A stretch of 64,000 nucleotides of DNA from Pseudomonas sp. St316 (lineage in GTDB: Bacteria; Pseudomonadota; Gammaproteobacteria; Pseudomonadales; Pseudomonadaceae), in NCBI RefSeq assembly GCF_018325905.1, contig NZ_AP021901.1, positions 5,208,001 to 5,272,000 of the forward strand. Direction: 5' to 3'. Under the pieces are notes generated by a model that did no database searches, was not told the origin of the DNA, and worked only from the letters and a program-made list of their open reading frames with translations. This document shows positions 54,680-62,850 of the stretch, piece by piece (the first letter of the stretch is position 1; the number at the start of each line of letters is the position of its first letter). The position numbers and the translations under genes are program-made.

Positions 54680-55525
54680 TTACCCCTTGACTGCGCCGGC
54701 CGTCAGGCCGCGCACGAAATACTTGCCTGCCACCACATAGACCAGCAGGGTCGGCAGCCCGGCGATCATCGCCGCCGCCATGTCCACGTTGTATTCCTTG
54801 GCCCCGGTACTGGTGTTGACCAAGTTGTTCAGCGCCACCGTGATGGGCTGCGAATCACCGCTGGAGAACACCACACCGAACAGGAAGTCGTTCCAGATCT
54901 GCGTGAACTGCCAGATCAGGCAGACCATGATGATCGGGGTGGACATCGGCAGGATGATCCGCCGGAAGATGGTGAAGAACCCCGCACCGTCCAGTCGTGC
55001 GGCCTTCACCAATGCATCGGGAATGCTGACGTAGTAGTTGCGGAAGAACAGCGTGGTGAAGGCCAGGCCGTAGACCACGTGCACGAACACCAGGCCCGTG
55101 GTGGTACTGGCCAGGCCCATCTTGCCGAGGGTGAACGAGGCCGGCAGCAGGACGGTCTGGAACGGCAGGAAGCAACCGAACAGCAACAGGCCGAAGAACA
55201 ACTGCGAACCGCGAAAGCGCCACATCGACAGTACGTAGCCGTTCAAGGCACCGATGGCGGTAGAGATCAGCACCGCCGGAACGGTGATCTTGATCGAGTT
55301 CCAGAAGTAGCCGTCGACGGTGGCCCAGGCCTTGACCCAGCCGATGCCACTGACCACGGTCGGCCAGCTCAGCAGGTTGCCGGTGCTGATGTCTTCCGGC
55401 GTCTTGAAGCTGGTCAACAGCATGACCACCAACGGCACCAGGTAAAGCAATACGGCGAGGATCAGCACCGCGTAGATGGCGATGCGACTCAGGCTGATGG
55501 AAGGTTTGGCAGCGAGACTAGTCAT
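54680..55525 (-). CDS. gtsC: glucose/mannose ABC transporter permease 2
   Basis: 281 residues, MalG-type, six membrane helices. The EAA loop is KAARLDGAGFFTIFRRIILPMSTP (about 190-213). It overlaps the gtsB end by eight bases and is two bases before gtsD. Confidence 0.94.
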   Translation of the reverse strand: MTSLAAKPSISLSRIAIYAVLILAVLLYLVPLVVMLLTSFKTPEDISTGNLLSWPTVVSGIGWVKAWATVDGYFWNSIKITVPAVLISTAIGALNGYVLSMWRFRGSQLFFGLLLFGCFLPFQTVLLPASFTLGKMGLASTTTGLVFVHVVYGLAFTTLFFRNYYVSIPDALVKAARLDGAGFFTIFRRIILPMSTPIIMVCLIWQFTQIWNDFLFGVVFSSGDSQPITVALNNLVNTSTGAKEYNVDMAAAMIAGLPTLLVYVVAGKYFVRGLTAGAVKG

Positions 55526-56426
55526 GACGCTTGGTCCTCAGCTCGGAGTACAGGTAAGGCACGATGATTGCGAGAATCGCACCGAGCATCAGGATTGCAC
55601 TGGCCGAGCCCATGCCCATCTGGCCGCGACTGAAGGTGAACGAATACATGAACATCGCTGGCAGGTCGGAGGAATAACCCGGGCCGCCGGCCGTCATCGC
55701 CGCCACCAGGTCGAAGCTCTTGATCGCGATGTGCGCCAGGATCATCACGGCGCTGAAGAACACCGGCCGAAGGCTCGGCAGCACCACTTTCCAGTAGATG
55801 CGCGGCATGCTCGCGCCATCGATCTGCGCGGCACGAATGATCGACTGATCAACACCCCGCAAGCCGGCCAGGAACATCGCCATGATGAAGCCCGAGGCTT
55901 GCCACACCGCCGCGATCACCAGGCAGTACACCACGCGATCCGGGTCGATCAGCCAATCCAGGCGGAAGCCTTCCCAACCCCAGTCACGCAACAATTTGTC
56001 CAGGCCCATGCCCGGATTGAGCAGCCATTTCCAGGCCGTACCGGTGACGATCATCGAGAGCGCCATCGGGTACAGGTAAATGGTGCGGATGAAACCTTCA
56101 CGACGAATGCGCTGGTCAAGAAACACCGCCAGCAGTACGCCAATCACCAGGGTGATACCGATGAAGAGGCCGCCGAACAGTGCCAGGTTCTTGCTCGCCA
56201 CCCACCAGCGGTCGTTGTCCATCAGCCGGGCGTATTGCGCCAGGCCTGCCCATTTGTAGTTCGGCAGGAACGTCGAAGTGGTGAACGACAGGACGAACGT
56301 CCACAAGATATAGCCATAGAAGCCCACCAGAACGATGAACATGCTCGGCGCCAGCACCAGTTTCGGGAGCCAGCGCTGCAATGCATCGAACGGCGAGGCC
56401 TTGCTGAACACAGCAACAGAACTCAT
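55518..56426 (-). CDS. gtsB: glucose/mannose ABC transporter permease 1
   Basis: 302 residues, MalF-type, six membrane helices with the first at about 22-45. The EAA loop is RAAQIDGASMPRIYWKVVLPSLRP (about 200-223). It overlaps gtsC by eight bases. A 182-base gap containing a REP doublet separates it from gtsA. Confidence 0.94.
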   Translation of the reverse strand: MSSVAVFSKASPFDALQRWLPKLVLAPSMFIVLVGFYGYILWTFVLSFTTSTFLPNYKWAGLAQYARLMDNDRWWVASKNLALFGGLFIGITLVIGVLLAVFLDQRIRREGFIRTIYLYPMALSMIVTGTAWKWLLNPGMGLDKLLRDWGWEGFRLDWLIDPDRVVYCLVIAAVWQASGFIMAMFLAGLRGVDQSIIRAAQIDGASMPRIYWKVVLPSLRPVFFSAVMILAHIAIKSFDLVAAMTAGGPGYSSDLPAMFMYSFTFSRGQMGMGSASAILMLGAILAIIVPYLYSELRTKRHD

Positions 56427-56470
56427 GGGAAGATCCAGTACAAGAGAAAAAGACTACAAAACACTCCCTG

Positions 56471-56579
56471 CGTGGGAGCGAGCGTGTGTGGGAGCTGAGC
56501 TTGCTCGCGATGAAGGCGCCTCGGTCTTTTCGAATGACCGCGTTATCGTTCATCGCGAGCAAGCTTTGCTCCCACAGGC
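56471..56579. repeat. REP doublet inside the gts operon, with a partial tandem unit
   Basis: Between gtsA and gtsB. A left unit TGTGGGAGCTGAGCTTGCTC is preceded by a truncated copy CGTGGGAGCGAGCG; the right unit is ATCGCGAGCAAGCTTTGCTC at about 56553. Confidence 0.85.
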
Positions 56580-56608
56580 TTACCCGCAAGGGCCTGCGGA
56601 GCTAACAG

Positions 56609-57910
56609 TTACTTCGCTGACTGGACCGCTGCGCCCAATTTCTTGGCAGCATCGGCAGGGTCGGCTTTCGGGTCGTTGATGTAGTTGGTCACCACATCAA
56701 AGAACGCACCCTGTACCGCCAGCGTGGTTGCCATGTTGTGCGCCATGCTTGGCTGCAGGCCGCCGGACTTGGCGTCTGTCAGGAAGTCCTTGGCAGCGGT
56801 CTGGGCGCAGGAATCGAAACCGTACTTGGCCATGTCGCCGAGCATGTCGTTGCGAACCGGAATCGAGCCCTTGTTGATGCTGAAGACTTTCTGGAAGTTC
56901 TCGCCCAATACGACCTTGGCGATGTCCTGCTGGCCAGCCGCAGTGCCCTTGTCTTTCTGCTTGAACACCGCCAGGGAGTCGATGTTGTAGGTGAAGGCCT
57001 TGTCGGTGCCTGGGAAGGCCACGCACTCGTAGTCCTTGCCGGCGACTTTCTTCGCCGCGGTCCACTCGCTCTTGGCCCAGTCACCCATGATCTGCATGCC
57101 GGCCTTGCCGTTGATGACCTTGGCTGCTTCCAGGTTCCAGTCCTGGCCCTTGCCGTCGGCGTCCATGTAGGTCGCGACTTTCTTCAGCTCGGTCAGCGCC
57201 TTGACCATTTCCGGACCGGTCAGCGCCTTGTTGTCCAGGTCGACCAGGGCTTTCTTGTAGCCATCAGCACCCATGACCGAGAGCACTACGGCTTCGAATA
57301 CGGTGCTGTCCTGCCAAGGCTGGCCACCGTGGGCGAGGGGGATGAAGCCCGCTGCCTTGAGCTTGTCGCCGGCGGCGTAGAATTCTTCGAGGGTGGTCGG
57401 GTTCTTGGTGATGCCGGCTTTCTTGAAGACTTCCGGGTTGATCCACAGCCAGTTGACGCGGTGGATATTCACCGGCACGGCAACGTAGTCACCGTCGTAC
57501 TTCACGGTATCGGAGACTTTCTTGTCGAGCAGGCTGTCCCACTTCTCTTCCTTGGCGACGTCTTTCAGGATGTCGGTGTCGAGCAGCCCGGTGGACGCCC
57601 ATTCCTGGATGTCCGGGCCCTTGATCTGGGCGACGCCCGGTGGGTTGCCGGCCACGGCGCGGCTCTTGAGCACGGTCATGGCAGTGGAACCGCCACCCCC
57701 GGCGACAGCGCCGTCCTTCCAGGTAAAGCCGTCTTTTTCTACCTGGGCCTTGAGCACATCGACCGCGGCTTTTTCGCCACCCGACGTCCACCAGTGAACG
57801 ACTTCCACGGAACCTTTGGATTCAGCGGCAAGGGTAGTGACAGGGAATGCTGCGACGGGAAGCAAGGAAGCAAGAGAAATGACAGTAGCGAGGCGAGAAA
57901 TCGCATTCAT
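56609..57910 (-). CDS. gtsA: periplasmic glucose/mannose-binding protein
   Basis: 433 residues with a signal peptide ([20 protein letters not shown]..., cleavage near AAES at about 29). Solute-binding family 1 pattern: [48 protein letters not shown] and GDWAKSEW. Delivers glucose to GtsBCD. A perfect AACAACAA next to the ribosome site predicts Hfq/Crc repression. First gene of gtsABCD. Confidence 0.95.
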   Translation of the reverse strand: MNAISRLATVISLASLLPVAAFPVTTLAAESKGSVEVVHWWTSGGEKAAVDVLKAQVEKDGFTWKDGAVAGGGGSTAMTVLKSRAVAGNPPGVAQIKGPDIQEWASTGLLDTDILKDVAKEEKWDSLLDKKVSDTVKYDGDYVAVPVNIHRVNWLWINPEVFKKAGITKNPTTLEEFYAAGDKLKAAGFIPLAHGGQPWQDSTVFEAVVLSVMGADGYKKALVDLDNKALTGPEMVKALTELKKVATYMDADGKGQDWNLEAAKVINGKAGMQIMGDWAKSEWTAAKKVAGKDYECVAFPGTDKAFTYNIDSLAVFKQKDKGTAAGQQDIAKVVLGENFQKVFSINKGSIPVRNDMLGDMAKYGFDSCAQTAAKDFLTDAKSGGLQPSMAHNMATTLAVQGAFFDVVTNYINDPKADPADAAKKLGAAVQSAK

Positions 57911-57925
57911 CTAGAATTACCTTTC

Positions 57926-57933
57926 TTGTTGTT
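57926..57933 (-). promoter_or_regulatory. CA-rich Hfq/Crc motif before gtsA
   Basis: AACAACAA directly followed by the GAAAGG ribosome site in the mRNA. Confidence 0.72.
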
Positions 57934-58026
57934 ATGCATGCAAGTCTGGTGCTTGCGCTGCATGGATTCTAATCAGAGGGAATCCCTTCGCAGGTAACGA
58001 AGGGACGTGCAAATGTCACGACATGG

Positions 58027-59286
58027 TTACACAGGCGCAGGGCTGGATAACCGTGCCAGGGCTGACGCCATGCTGGGTGCCAGGGGCAGGCGCGGAATCA
58101 AGACCGCCTGCCAGGCGTGATACAGGTCCGGCTTGCCCGGCCAGATATCGGCGCTGGGGCAATTTTGCGGATCGAGTTCGTGATGCCAACTGCCGTTGCA
58201 GCGGTCGATGAAATGCTTGTCACAGAACTCCCAGAAGCACCGGTACCAAGCTTCGTACTTCGCCTCGTCAGTGCGCTTGAGCAAGGCACTGGCAGCGGCC
58301 GCCGCTTCGGCGTGAACCCAATGCAGGCGATGACGAACCACGGCGCGATTATCCCAGTCCAGGGTGTAGACAAGGCCCGGTGCGCCATCGACGTCCCAGC
58401 CGTGGCGGCAGTTCTGGTCGAACAGTTTTTGCGCGTCCTGGGCCAGCCAACCCGGGGTCAGCATGCCGATTTGCACCCGTGCGGCCTCAAGGTGCAGCAG
58501 CAGCCGCGCCCATTCGAAACCGTGGCCTGGGGTGGTGCCGTAGGGGCGGAAACCATCGGCAGGATTATCCTGGTTGTATTCGTGCAGCGGCTGCCAGTGG
58601 CGGTCGAAATGCTCCACCACCAGGTAGTCGTTGACGGCGGCATGGCCGTGGATCACCCGCTCGACGATACGCAGGGCGCGGGCCAGCCAACGAGGATCGT
58701 CGGTGGCATCGGCCAGGGCAAGGAAGGCTTCGGTGGCGTGCATGTTGCTGTTGGCGCCGCGATAGGCCTCTTCCTCACTCCAGTCGCGGTTGAAGGACTC
58801 GCGCAGCGCCCCCTCTTCTTCGCTCCAGAAATGCTCATCGATGATCCGCACCGCTTCGTCCAGCAACGCCTGGGCGCCGGGACGCTGGGCCACCACCGCG
58901 GAACTGGCCGCCAGGGCAACGAATGCATGCAGATAGGCCGCCTTGCCCGCGCCGTCTTCATCAGGCCGCGTCGTGGCGAACCAGCCACCGTGCTCGGCGT
59001 CGCGCAAGGGGCCGCTCAGCGCCTGGACGCCGTGGTCCACCAGCTCGGCAAACCCCGGCAGGCCCTGGATGTGGGCCATGGCGAAGCTGTGAGTCATGCG
59101 CGCAGTGTTCATGGTCTCGGCCCGAGCATCGGCCGGCAGGTGGCCGCGCTCGTCCAGGTTGCCAAAGCCGTCCGCCAGCTTCGACGCCTTGGCGAACGCC
59201 AGCAGCCGCAAGCCTTCGTCGGCAAGCCATTGCTGGTGGGCAGGGGCATTCAGCCAACTGCTGAAGGCCGGTTGGAAGGTGTCCAT
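58027..59286 (-). CDS. AGE-family epimerase/isomerase (N-acylglucosamine 2-epimerase fold)
   Basis: 419 residues from MDTFQPAFSSWLNAPAHQQW; AAGG is nine bases before this ATG. The (alpha/alpha)6-barrel family motifs are visible: MTHSFAMAHIQG (about 56-67), ANSNMHATEAFLALADAT (about 178-195), FGTTPGHGFEW-like GTTPGHGFEWARLLLH and VHAEAAAAASALL. It probably interconverts hexoses such as mannose, fructose or glucose, fitting its place upstream of gtsA in the glucose cluster. An AACAACAA motif overlaps the leader. Exact substrate is not certain. Confidence 0.87.
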   Translation of the reverse strand: MDTFQPAFSSWLNAPAHQQWLADEGLRLLAFAKASKLADGFGNLDERGHLPADARAETMNTARMTHSFAMAHIQGLPGFAELVDHGVQALSGPLRDAEHGGWFATTRPDEDGAGKAAYLHAFVALAASSAVVAQRPGAQALLDEAVRIIDEHFWSEEEGALRESFNRDWSEEEAYRGANSNMHATEAFLALADATDDPRWLARALRIVERVIHGHAAVNDYLVVEHFDRHWQPLHEYNQDNPADGFRPYGTTPGHGFEWARLLLHLEAARVQIGMLTPGWLAQDAQKLFDQNCRHGWDVDGAPGLVYTLDWDNRAVVRHRLHWVHAEAAAAASALLKRTDEAKYEAWYRCFWEFCDKHFIDRCNGSWHHELDPQNCPSADIWPGKPDLYHAWQAVLIPRLPLAPSMASALARLSSPAPV

Positions 59287-59301
59287 TGGGTGGTACCTTT
59301 T

Positions 59302-59309
59302 TTGTTGTT
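59302..59309 (-). promoter_or_regulatory. CA-rich Hfq/Crc motif before the AGE-family gene
   Basis: AACAACAA followed directly by AAAAAAGG, the ribosome site. Confidence 0.7.
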
Positions 59310-59419
59310 TTGACGCAGAGAGTCTAAACAAGGGATGGCGAGGGGCAGGTAACGAAAGGGGCGAGTTATGTCACCGACTTGTGACATTTCCCTGAGGGAT
59401 GGGTTGAGGCTACTGGCGC

Positions 59420-59494
59420 CATCGCGAGCAAGCTCGCTCCCACACTGGACCCAAGCTGTTCACTGACCCTTGTGGGAGCAAGCTTGCTCGCGAT
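59420..59494. repeat. REP pair in outward orientation
   Basis: ATCGCGAGCAAGCTCGCTCC (59421 on) then TGTGGGAGCAAGCTTGCTCG (59471 on), between gtrS and the AGE gene. Confidence 0.85.
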
Positions 59495-59513
59495 AAACGA
59501 TAACGCGGTCTAA

Positions 59514-60983
59514 TCAATCCACACTGCGAGGCAACTGCAACGTCACCCGCAACCCGCCTTCGCGAAGGTTCTGCAAGCTCACTTCACCGCCGTGGCTGTG
59601 GGCGATGTTGCGAGCGATGCCCAGCCCCAGCCCGTACCCCTGCTGCTGCCCGGCCAGGCGAAAATGCGGTTCGAAGACTTGCTCCAGGCGCTGTTCCGGC
59701 ACGCCGGGGCCTTCGTCGTCGACGTGCAGGATGAACGCGGTTTCATCGTCATCGATGTGCAGGTGGGCGTTCTGCCCGTACTTCAAGGCGTTGTCGATCA
59801 GGTTGCCGATGCAGCGCTTAAGGGCCAGCGGCTTGCCGGGATACGGCGCCAGCGCCCGGCCATCCTGGGTCACCCGGCCGTTGCCGTTGGGCGCCAGGTA
59901 AGGCTCGACCAGGCAATCGAGCACATGGTTGAGGTCCACCGGCTCGATGTTTTCATGGATGTCGGTGTCCTTGACGCATTGCAGCGCGCCTTTGACCAGC
60001 AGTTCCAGCTCATCCAGGTCACGGCCGAACTTGGCCTGCAGGTTCTCGTCTTCCAGCAGCTCGACCCGCAGCCGCAATCGGGTGATCGGTGTGCGCAAGT
60101 CGTGGGAGATCGCGCTGAACAACTGGCTGCGCTCGGTCAGGTAGCGGCTGATGCGTTCGCGCATGGCATTGAAGGCCCGCCCCACCTCCACCACTTCGCT
60201 GCCGCCGCCCTCGGCCACCGGCTCCACTTCGGCGCCCAGGGACATGTCCCGCGCGGCCCGGGCCAAACGCTTGAGTGGTCGGCTCTGCCAGTGCACCAGC
60301 AAACCGATGAACAGCAACAACAAGCTGCTGGTGAGCACGATGAAACCGACCTGTTGCTTGGGCAGGTCTTGCTCTTCAAGGCTGGTGTAGGGTTCGGGCA
60401 GCAGCGAGGCGATGTACAGCCATTCCCCCGGCGCCATCTGGATCTGCGTGACCAGCACCGGCGGGTTCACCGGTTCCAGGGTCAAGGCGTAGTGAGCCCA
60501 CGAACGGGGCAGCTCATCGAGTTTGAGCCCAGCGTTGAAAATTCGCAGGTCGTCGGGGCTGACAAAATTGACCGAGATGTCGGCGTTACTGCCCAACGAA
60601 CGGCGCAGCACATCGTCCACCGCCTTGAGCACCGCCAGTTTGCGCGGCGTGATCGGCAGCACATCCATGCCCAGGGGTTTGTCGTTGAGGGTAACGACAA
60701 ACCGCGTACCGCCCATGCTGCGCAACTGGTCCAGCACCAATGGCCGGTACGCCACCGGCAGCGAACGCAAATAACTGACGCTGGCGGTCATCGAATGGGC
60801 CAGGCTGCGAGCGCTGGTGACCAGGCCTTCGAGTTGGGTGGCGCGCAGTTGCGAAACCCAGATCAGGCTGGACAGGGTCTGGGCGAACAACACCACCAGC
60901 AAGGTCAACAGCAGCATCCGGCCCAGCAACGAGCGCGGTACCGGTACCCGCCGGACGATTTTCCTCAACCAATCAATGCCCAT
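59514..60983 (-). CDS. gtrS: sensor histidine kinase GtrS (GltS) of the glucose-uptake two-component system
   Basis: 489 residues from MGIDWLRKIVRRVPVPR; overlaps gltR by 11 bases. Two membrane helices (about 20-42 and 215-236) enclose a periplasmic sensor domain; then HAMP (SRPLKRLARAARDM), the phospho-acceptor FSAISHDLRTPITRLR, and the ATPase boxes NLIDNALKYG, DEGPGVP and GYGLGLGIAR. In P. aeruginosa GtrS senses 2-ketogluconate/6-phosphogluconate and, with GltR, controls glucose transport. Confidence 0.92.
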   Translation of the reverse strand: MGIDWLRKIVRRVPVPRSLLGRMLLLTLLVVLFAQTLSSLIWVSQLRATQLEGLVTSARSLAHSMTASVSYLRSLPVAYRPLVLDQLRSMGGTRFVVTLNDKPLGMDVLPITPRKLAVLKAVDDVLRRSLGSNADISVNFVSPDDLRIFNAGLKLDELPRSWAHYALTLEPVNPPVLVTQIQMAPGEWLYIASLLPEPYTSLEEQDLPKQQVGFIVLTSSLLLLFIGLLVHWQSRPLKRLARAARDMSLGAEVEPVAEGGGSEVVEVGRAFNAMRERISRYLTERSQLFSAISHDLRTPITRLRLRVELLEDENLQAKFGRDLDELELLVKGALQCVKDTDIHENIEPVDLNHVLDCLVEPYLAPNGNGRVTQDGRALAPYPGKPLALKRCIGNLIDNALKYGQNAHLHIDDDETAFILHVDDEGPGVPEQRLEQVFEPHFRLAGQQQGYGLGLGIARNIAHSHGGEVSLQNLREGGLRVTLQLPRSVD

Positions 60984-61704
60984 TGCTGGCAACCACACTG
61001 GCCGCCAGCTGATAACCGCTGCCACGCACCGTGCGAATCAGCCGTGGCGGCTTGTCGGTGTCACGCAGGCGCTGGCGCAGGCGACTGACTGCCATGTCGA
61101 CGATTCGGTCCAGGGGCATCAGCTCACGGCCACGGGTCGCGTTGCCGATGGTGTCGCGATCGAGAATTTCCTGGGGATGATCGAGAAACAACTTGAGCAG
61201 GGCGAAATCGGCACCGGAGAGAATCACTTCTTCACCGTCGGCGTGGAACAGCCGATGGCTGACCATGTCCAGCCGCCATTCATCGAAGGCCAGCACTTCA
61301 CCGCCGGAGCGCTCCTGGCCGAATTGCGCCCGACGCAGCAGCGCCTTGATACGCGCCTGCAATTCACGTGGGCTGAAAGGCTTGCCCAGGTAATCGTCGG
61401 CGCCCAGCTCAAGACCGATGACCCGGTCGGCCTCGTCGGAACTGGCGGTGAGCATGATGATCGGCACGTGGGCCTGGCGAGGGTGCTGGCGAACCCAGCG
61501 GCACAGGCTGAAGCCGTCTTCATCCGGGAGCATCACGTCGAGGATCACCAGGTCGCTCGGCGCATCGTTGAACGCCTGGCGAAAGCCGGCGCCGTCCGGC
61601 GTGGTACGCACCTGGAAACCCGCGCGGCTGAGGTAGGTGTCCAGCAGCTCGCGAATCTCCTGGTCGTCATCGACCAACAAAATCGATTTGTTTACTGAAC
61701 TCAC
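60973..61704 (-). CDS. gltR: OmpR-type response regulator GltR
   Basis: 243 residues from a GTG at 61704, with AAGGA nine bases upstream. Receiver domain with phospho-acceptor Asp56 (LVILDVMLPDEDG), Lys in GKPFSPREL, and a C-terminal winged HTH (about 135-235, RTVRGSGYQL). Coupled to gtrS by an 11-base overlap. Controls the glucose importer genes in P. putida/P. aeruginosa. A CA-rich motif precedes its ribosome site. Confidence 0.94.
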   Translation of the reverse strand: MSSVNKSILLVDDDQEIRELLDTYLSRAGFQVRTTPDGAGFRQAFNDAPSDLVILDVMLPDEDGFSLCRWVRQHPRQAHVPIIMLTASSDEADRVIGLELGADDYLGKPFSPRELQARIKALLRRAQFGQERSGGEVLAFDEWRLDMVSHRLFHADGEEVILSGADFALLKLFLDHPQEILDRDTIGNATRGRELMPLDRIVDMAVSRLRQRLRDTDKPPRLIRTVRGSGYQLAASVVASNGH

Positions 61705-61716
61705 AGGGCCGCGTCC

Positions 61717-61724
61717 TTGTTGTT
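61717..61724 (-). promoter_or_regulatory. CA-rich Hfq/Crc motif before gltR
   Basis: AACAACAA immediately upstream of the AGGA ribosome site. Confidence 0.7.
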
Positions 61725-61780
61725 TGGATTAGGGCGGATTATGCCTGATGGATATAACCTGCAAACACACTACAAACACT

Positions 61781-61871
61781 CTGTGGGAGCGAGCTTGCTC
61801 GCGATAGCGGCATAACAGTCAACCTCATGGCGACTGACACTCCGTCATCGCGAGCAAGCTCGCTCCCACAG
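61781..61871. repeat. REP doublet (REPIN)
   Basis: Inverted GTGGGAGCGAGCTTGCTCGC pair between glk and gltR; gltR is 90 bases away. Confidence 0.92.
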
Positions 61872-61890
61872 GGGGTGGATACCTATCAGT

Positions 61891-62850
61891 TCAGGCAGCG
61901 GCGGACTGTTCCAACGCCACCCCAGCCCCCATCAGGCCGGAGTACGGCGCCGTGACCAGCCAGACCGGAATGCCCTTGAAGTAATCGCTCATGCAGCCCT
62001 TGTCGGCGAAACAGTGGGCGAAACCACTTTCGAGGAAGAAATCGGCAAACCGCGGGACCACGCCCCCGACGATATAGACACCGCCGCGCCCGCCCAGCGT
62101 CAACACATTGTTGCCGGCTACACGCCCCAGCCAGCGGCAGAACTGCTCGAGCACTTCCAGAGCAATCGGGTCGCCCGCCAGGCCGGCTGCGGTGATGGAT
62201 TCGGGGGTGTCGAGTACCGGCACATGGCCGTCCACTGCGCAAATGGCCCGGTACACCCGAGGCAAACCGCTGCCGCTCAAGGCGGTTTCGGCGCTGACGT
62301 GGCCGATCTCGTTGTAGATGTGCTGCCACAGCTGGGTTTCCCGCGGGCTGCTCATGGGCAGGTCGACATGGCCGCCCTCCCCCGGCAACGCCGCGAAACG
62401 GCCTTCGCCCAGGTCCAGCAACGTACCAACGCCCAGGCCGGTGCCCGGGCCGATCACCACTGCCGGGCGCAACGGCTCCGGGGTGCCTTCGCACACGACC
62501 CGGTATTCATCGGGACGCAAACGGGTCATGCCCAGGGCCATGGCCGAGAAGTCGTTGACCAGCAACAGCTTCTCCACTTGCAAGGTCCGGCAGAACGCCA
62601 GGTTGCTCAGGCGCCAGTGATTGTTGGTAAAGCGAAACTCATCACCGCTCACGGGACCGGCCACCGACAGGCACACCGAACCGATGGCGCCCGGCTTCAG
62701 GCCCAAGCCACTCAGGTACACCTGGATGGCATCTTCCGGGCAGGCATAATCCGCCGTTGCCAACACCTGGATGTTTTCCAGGGAGTGGTTTTTCCACAGC
62801 GCGAAGCGTGCGTTGGTCCCACCGATGTCACCGACCAAAGCCAGTTTCAA
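61891..62850 (-). CDS. glk: glucokinase
   Basis: Phosphorylates glucose imported by GtsABCD. 319 residues. ATP/phosphate motif [13 protein letters not shown] at 8-20 and [15 protein letters not shown] near 134; NDFSAMALG holds the catalytic aspartate near 100. ATGA overlap with the edd stop shows translational coupling. Confidence 0.96.
   Translation of the reverse strand: MKLALVGDIGGTNARFALWKNHSLENIQVLATADYACPEDAIQVYLSGLGLKPGAIGSVCLSVAGPVSGDEFRFTNNHWRLSNLAFCRTLQVEKLLLVNDFSAMALGMTRLRPDEYRVVCEGTPEPLRPAVVIGPGTGLGVGTLLDLGEGRFAALPGEGGHVDLPMSSPRETQLWQHIYNEIGHVSAETALSGSGLPRVYRAICAVDGHVPVLDTPESITAAGLAGDPIALEVLEQFCRWLGRVAGNNVLTLGGRGGVYIVGGVVPRFADFFLESGFAHCFADKGCMSDYFKGIPVWLVTAPYSGLMGAGVALEQSAAA

Noticed and set aside
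2595..61871. Recurrent GTGGGAGCGAG repeats as a CRISPR-like array
   Set aside because: The units are dispersed between genes, occur as inverted pairs and show no regular spacers; they are REP/REPIN sequences.
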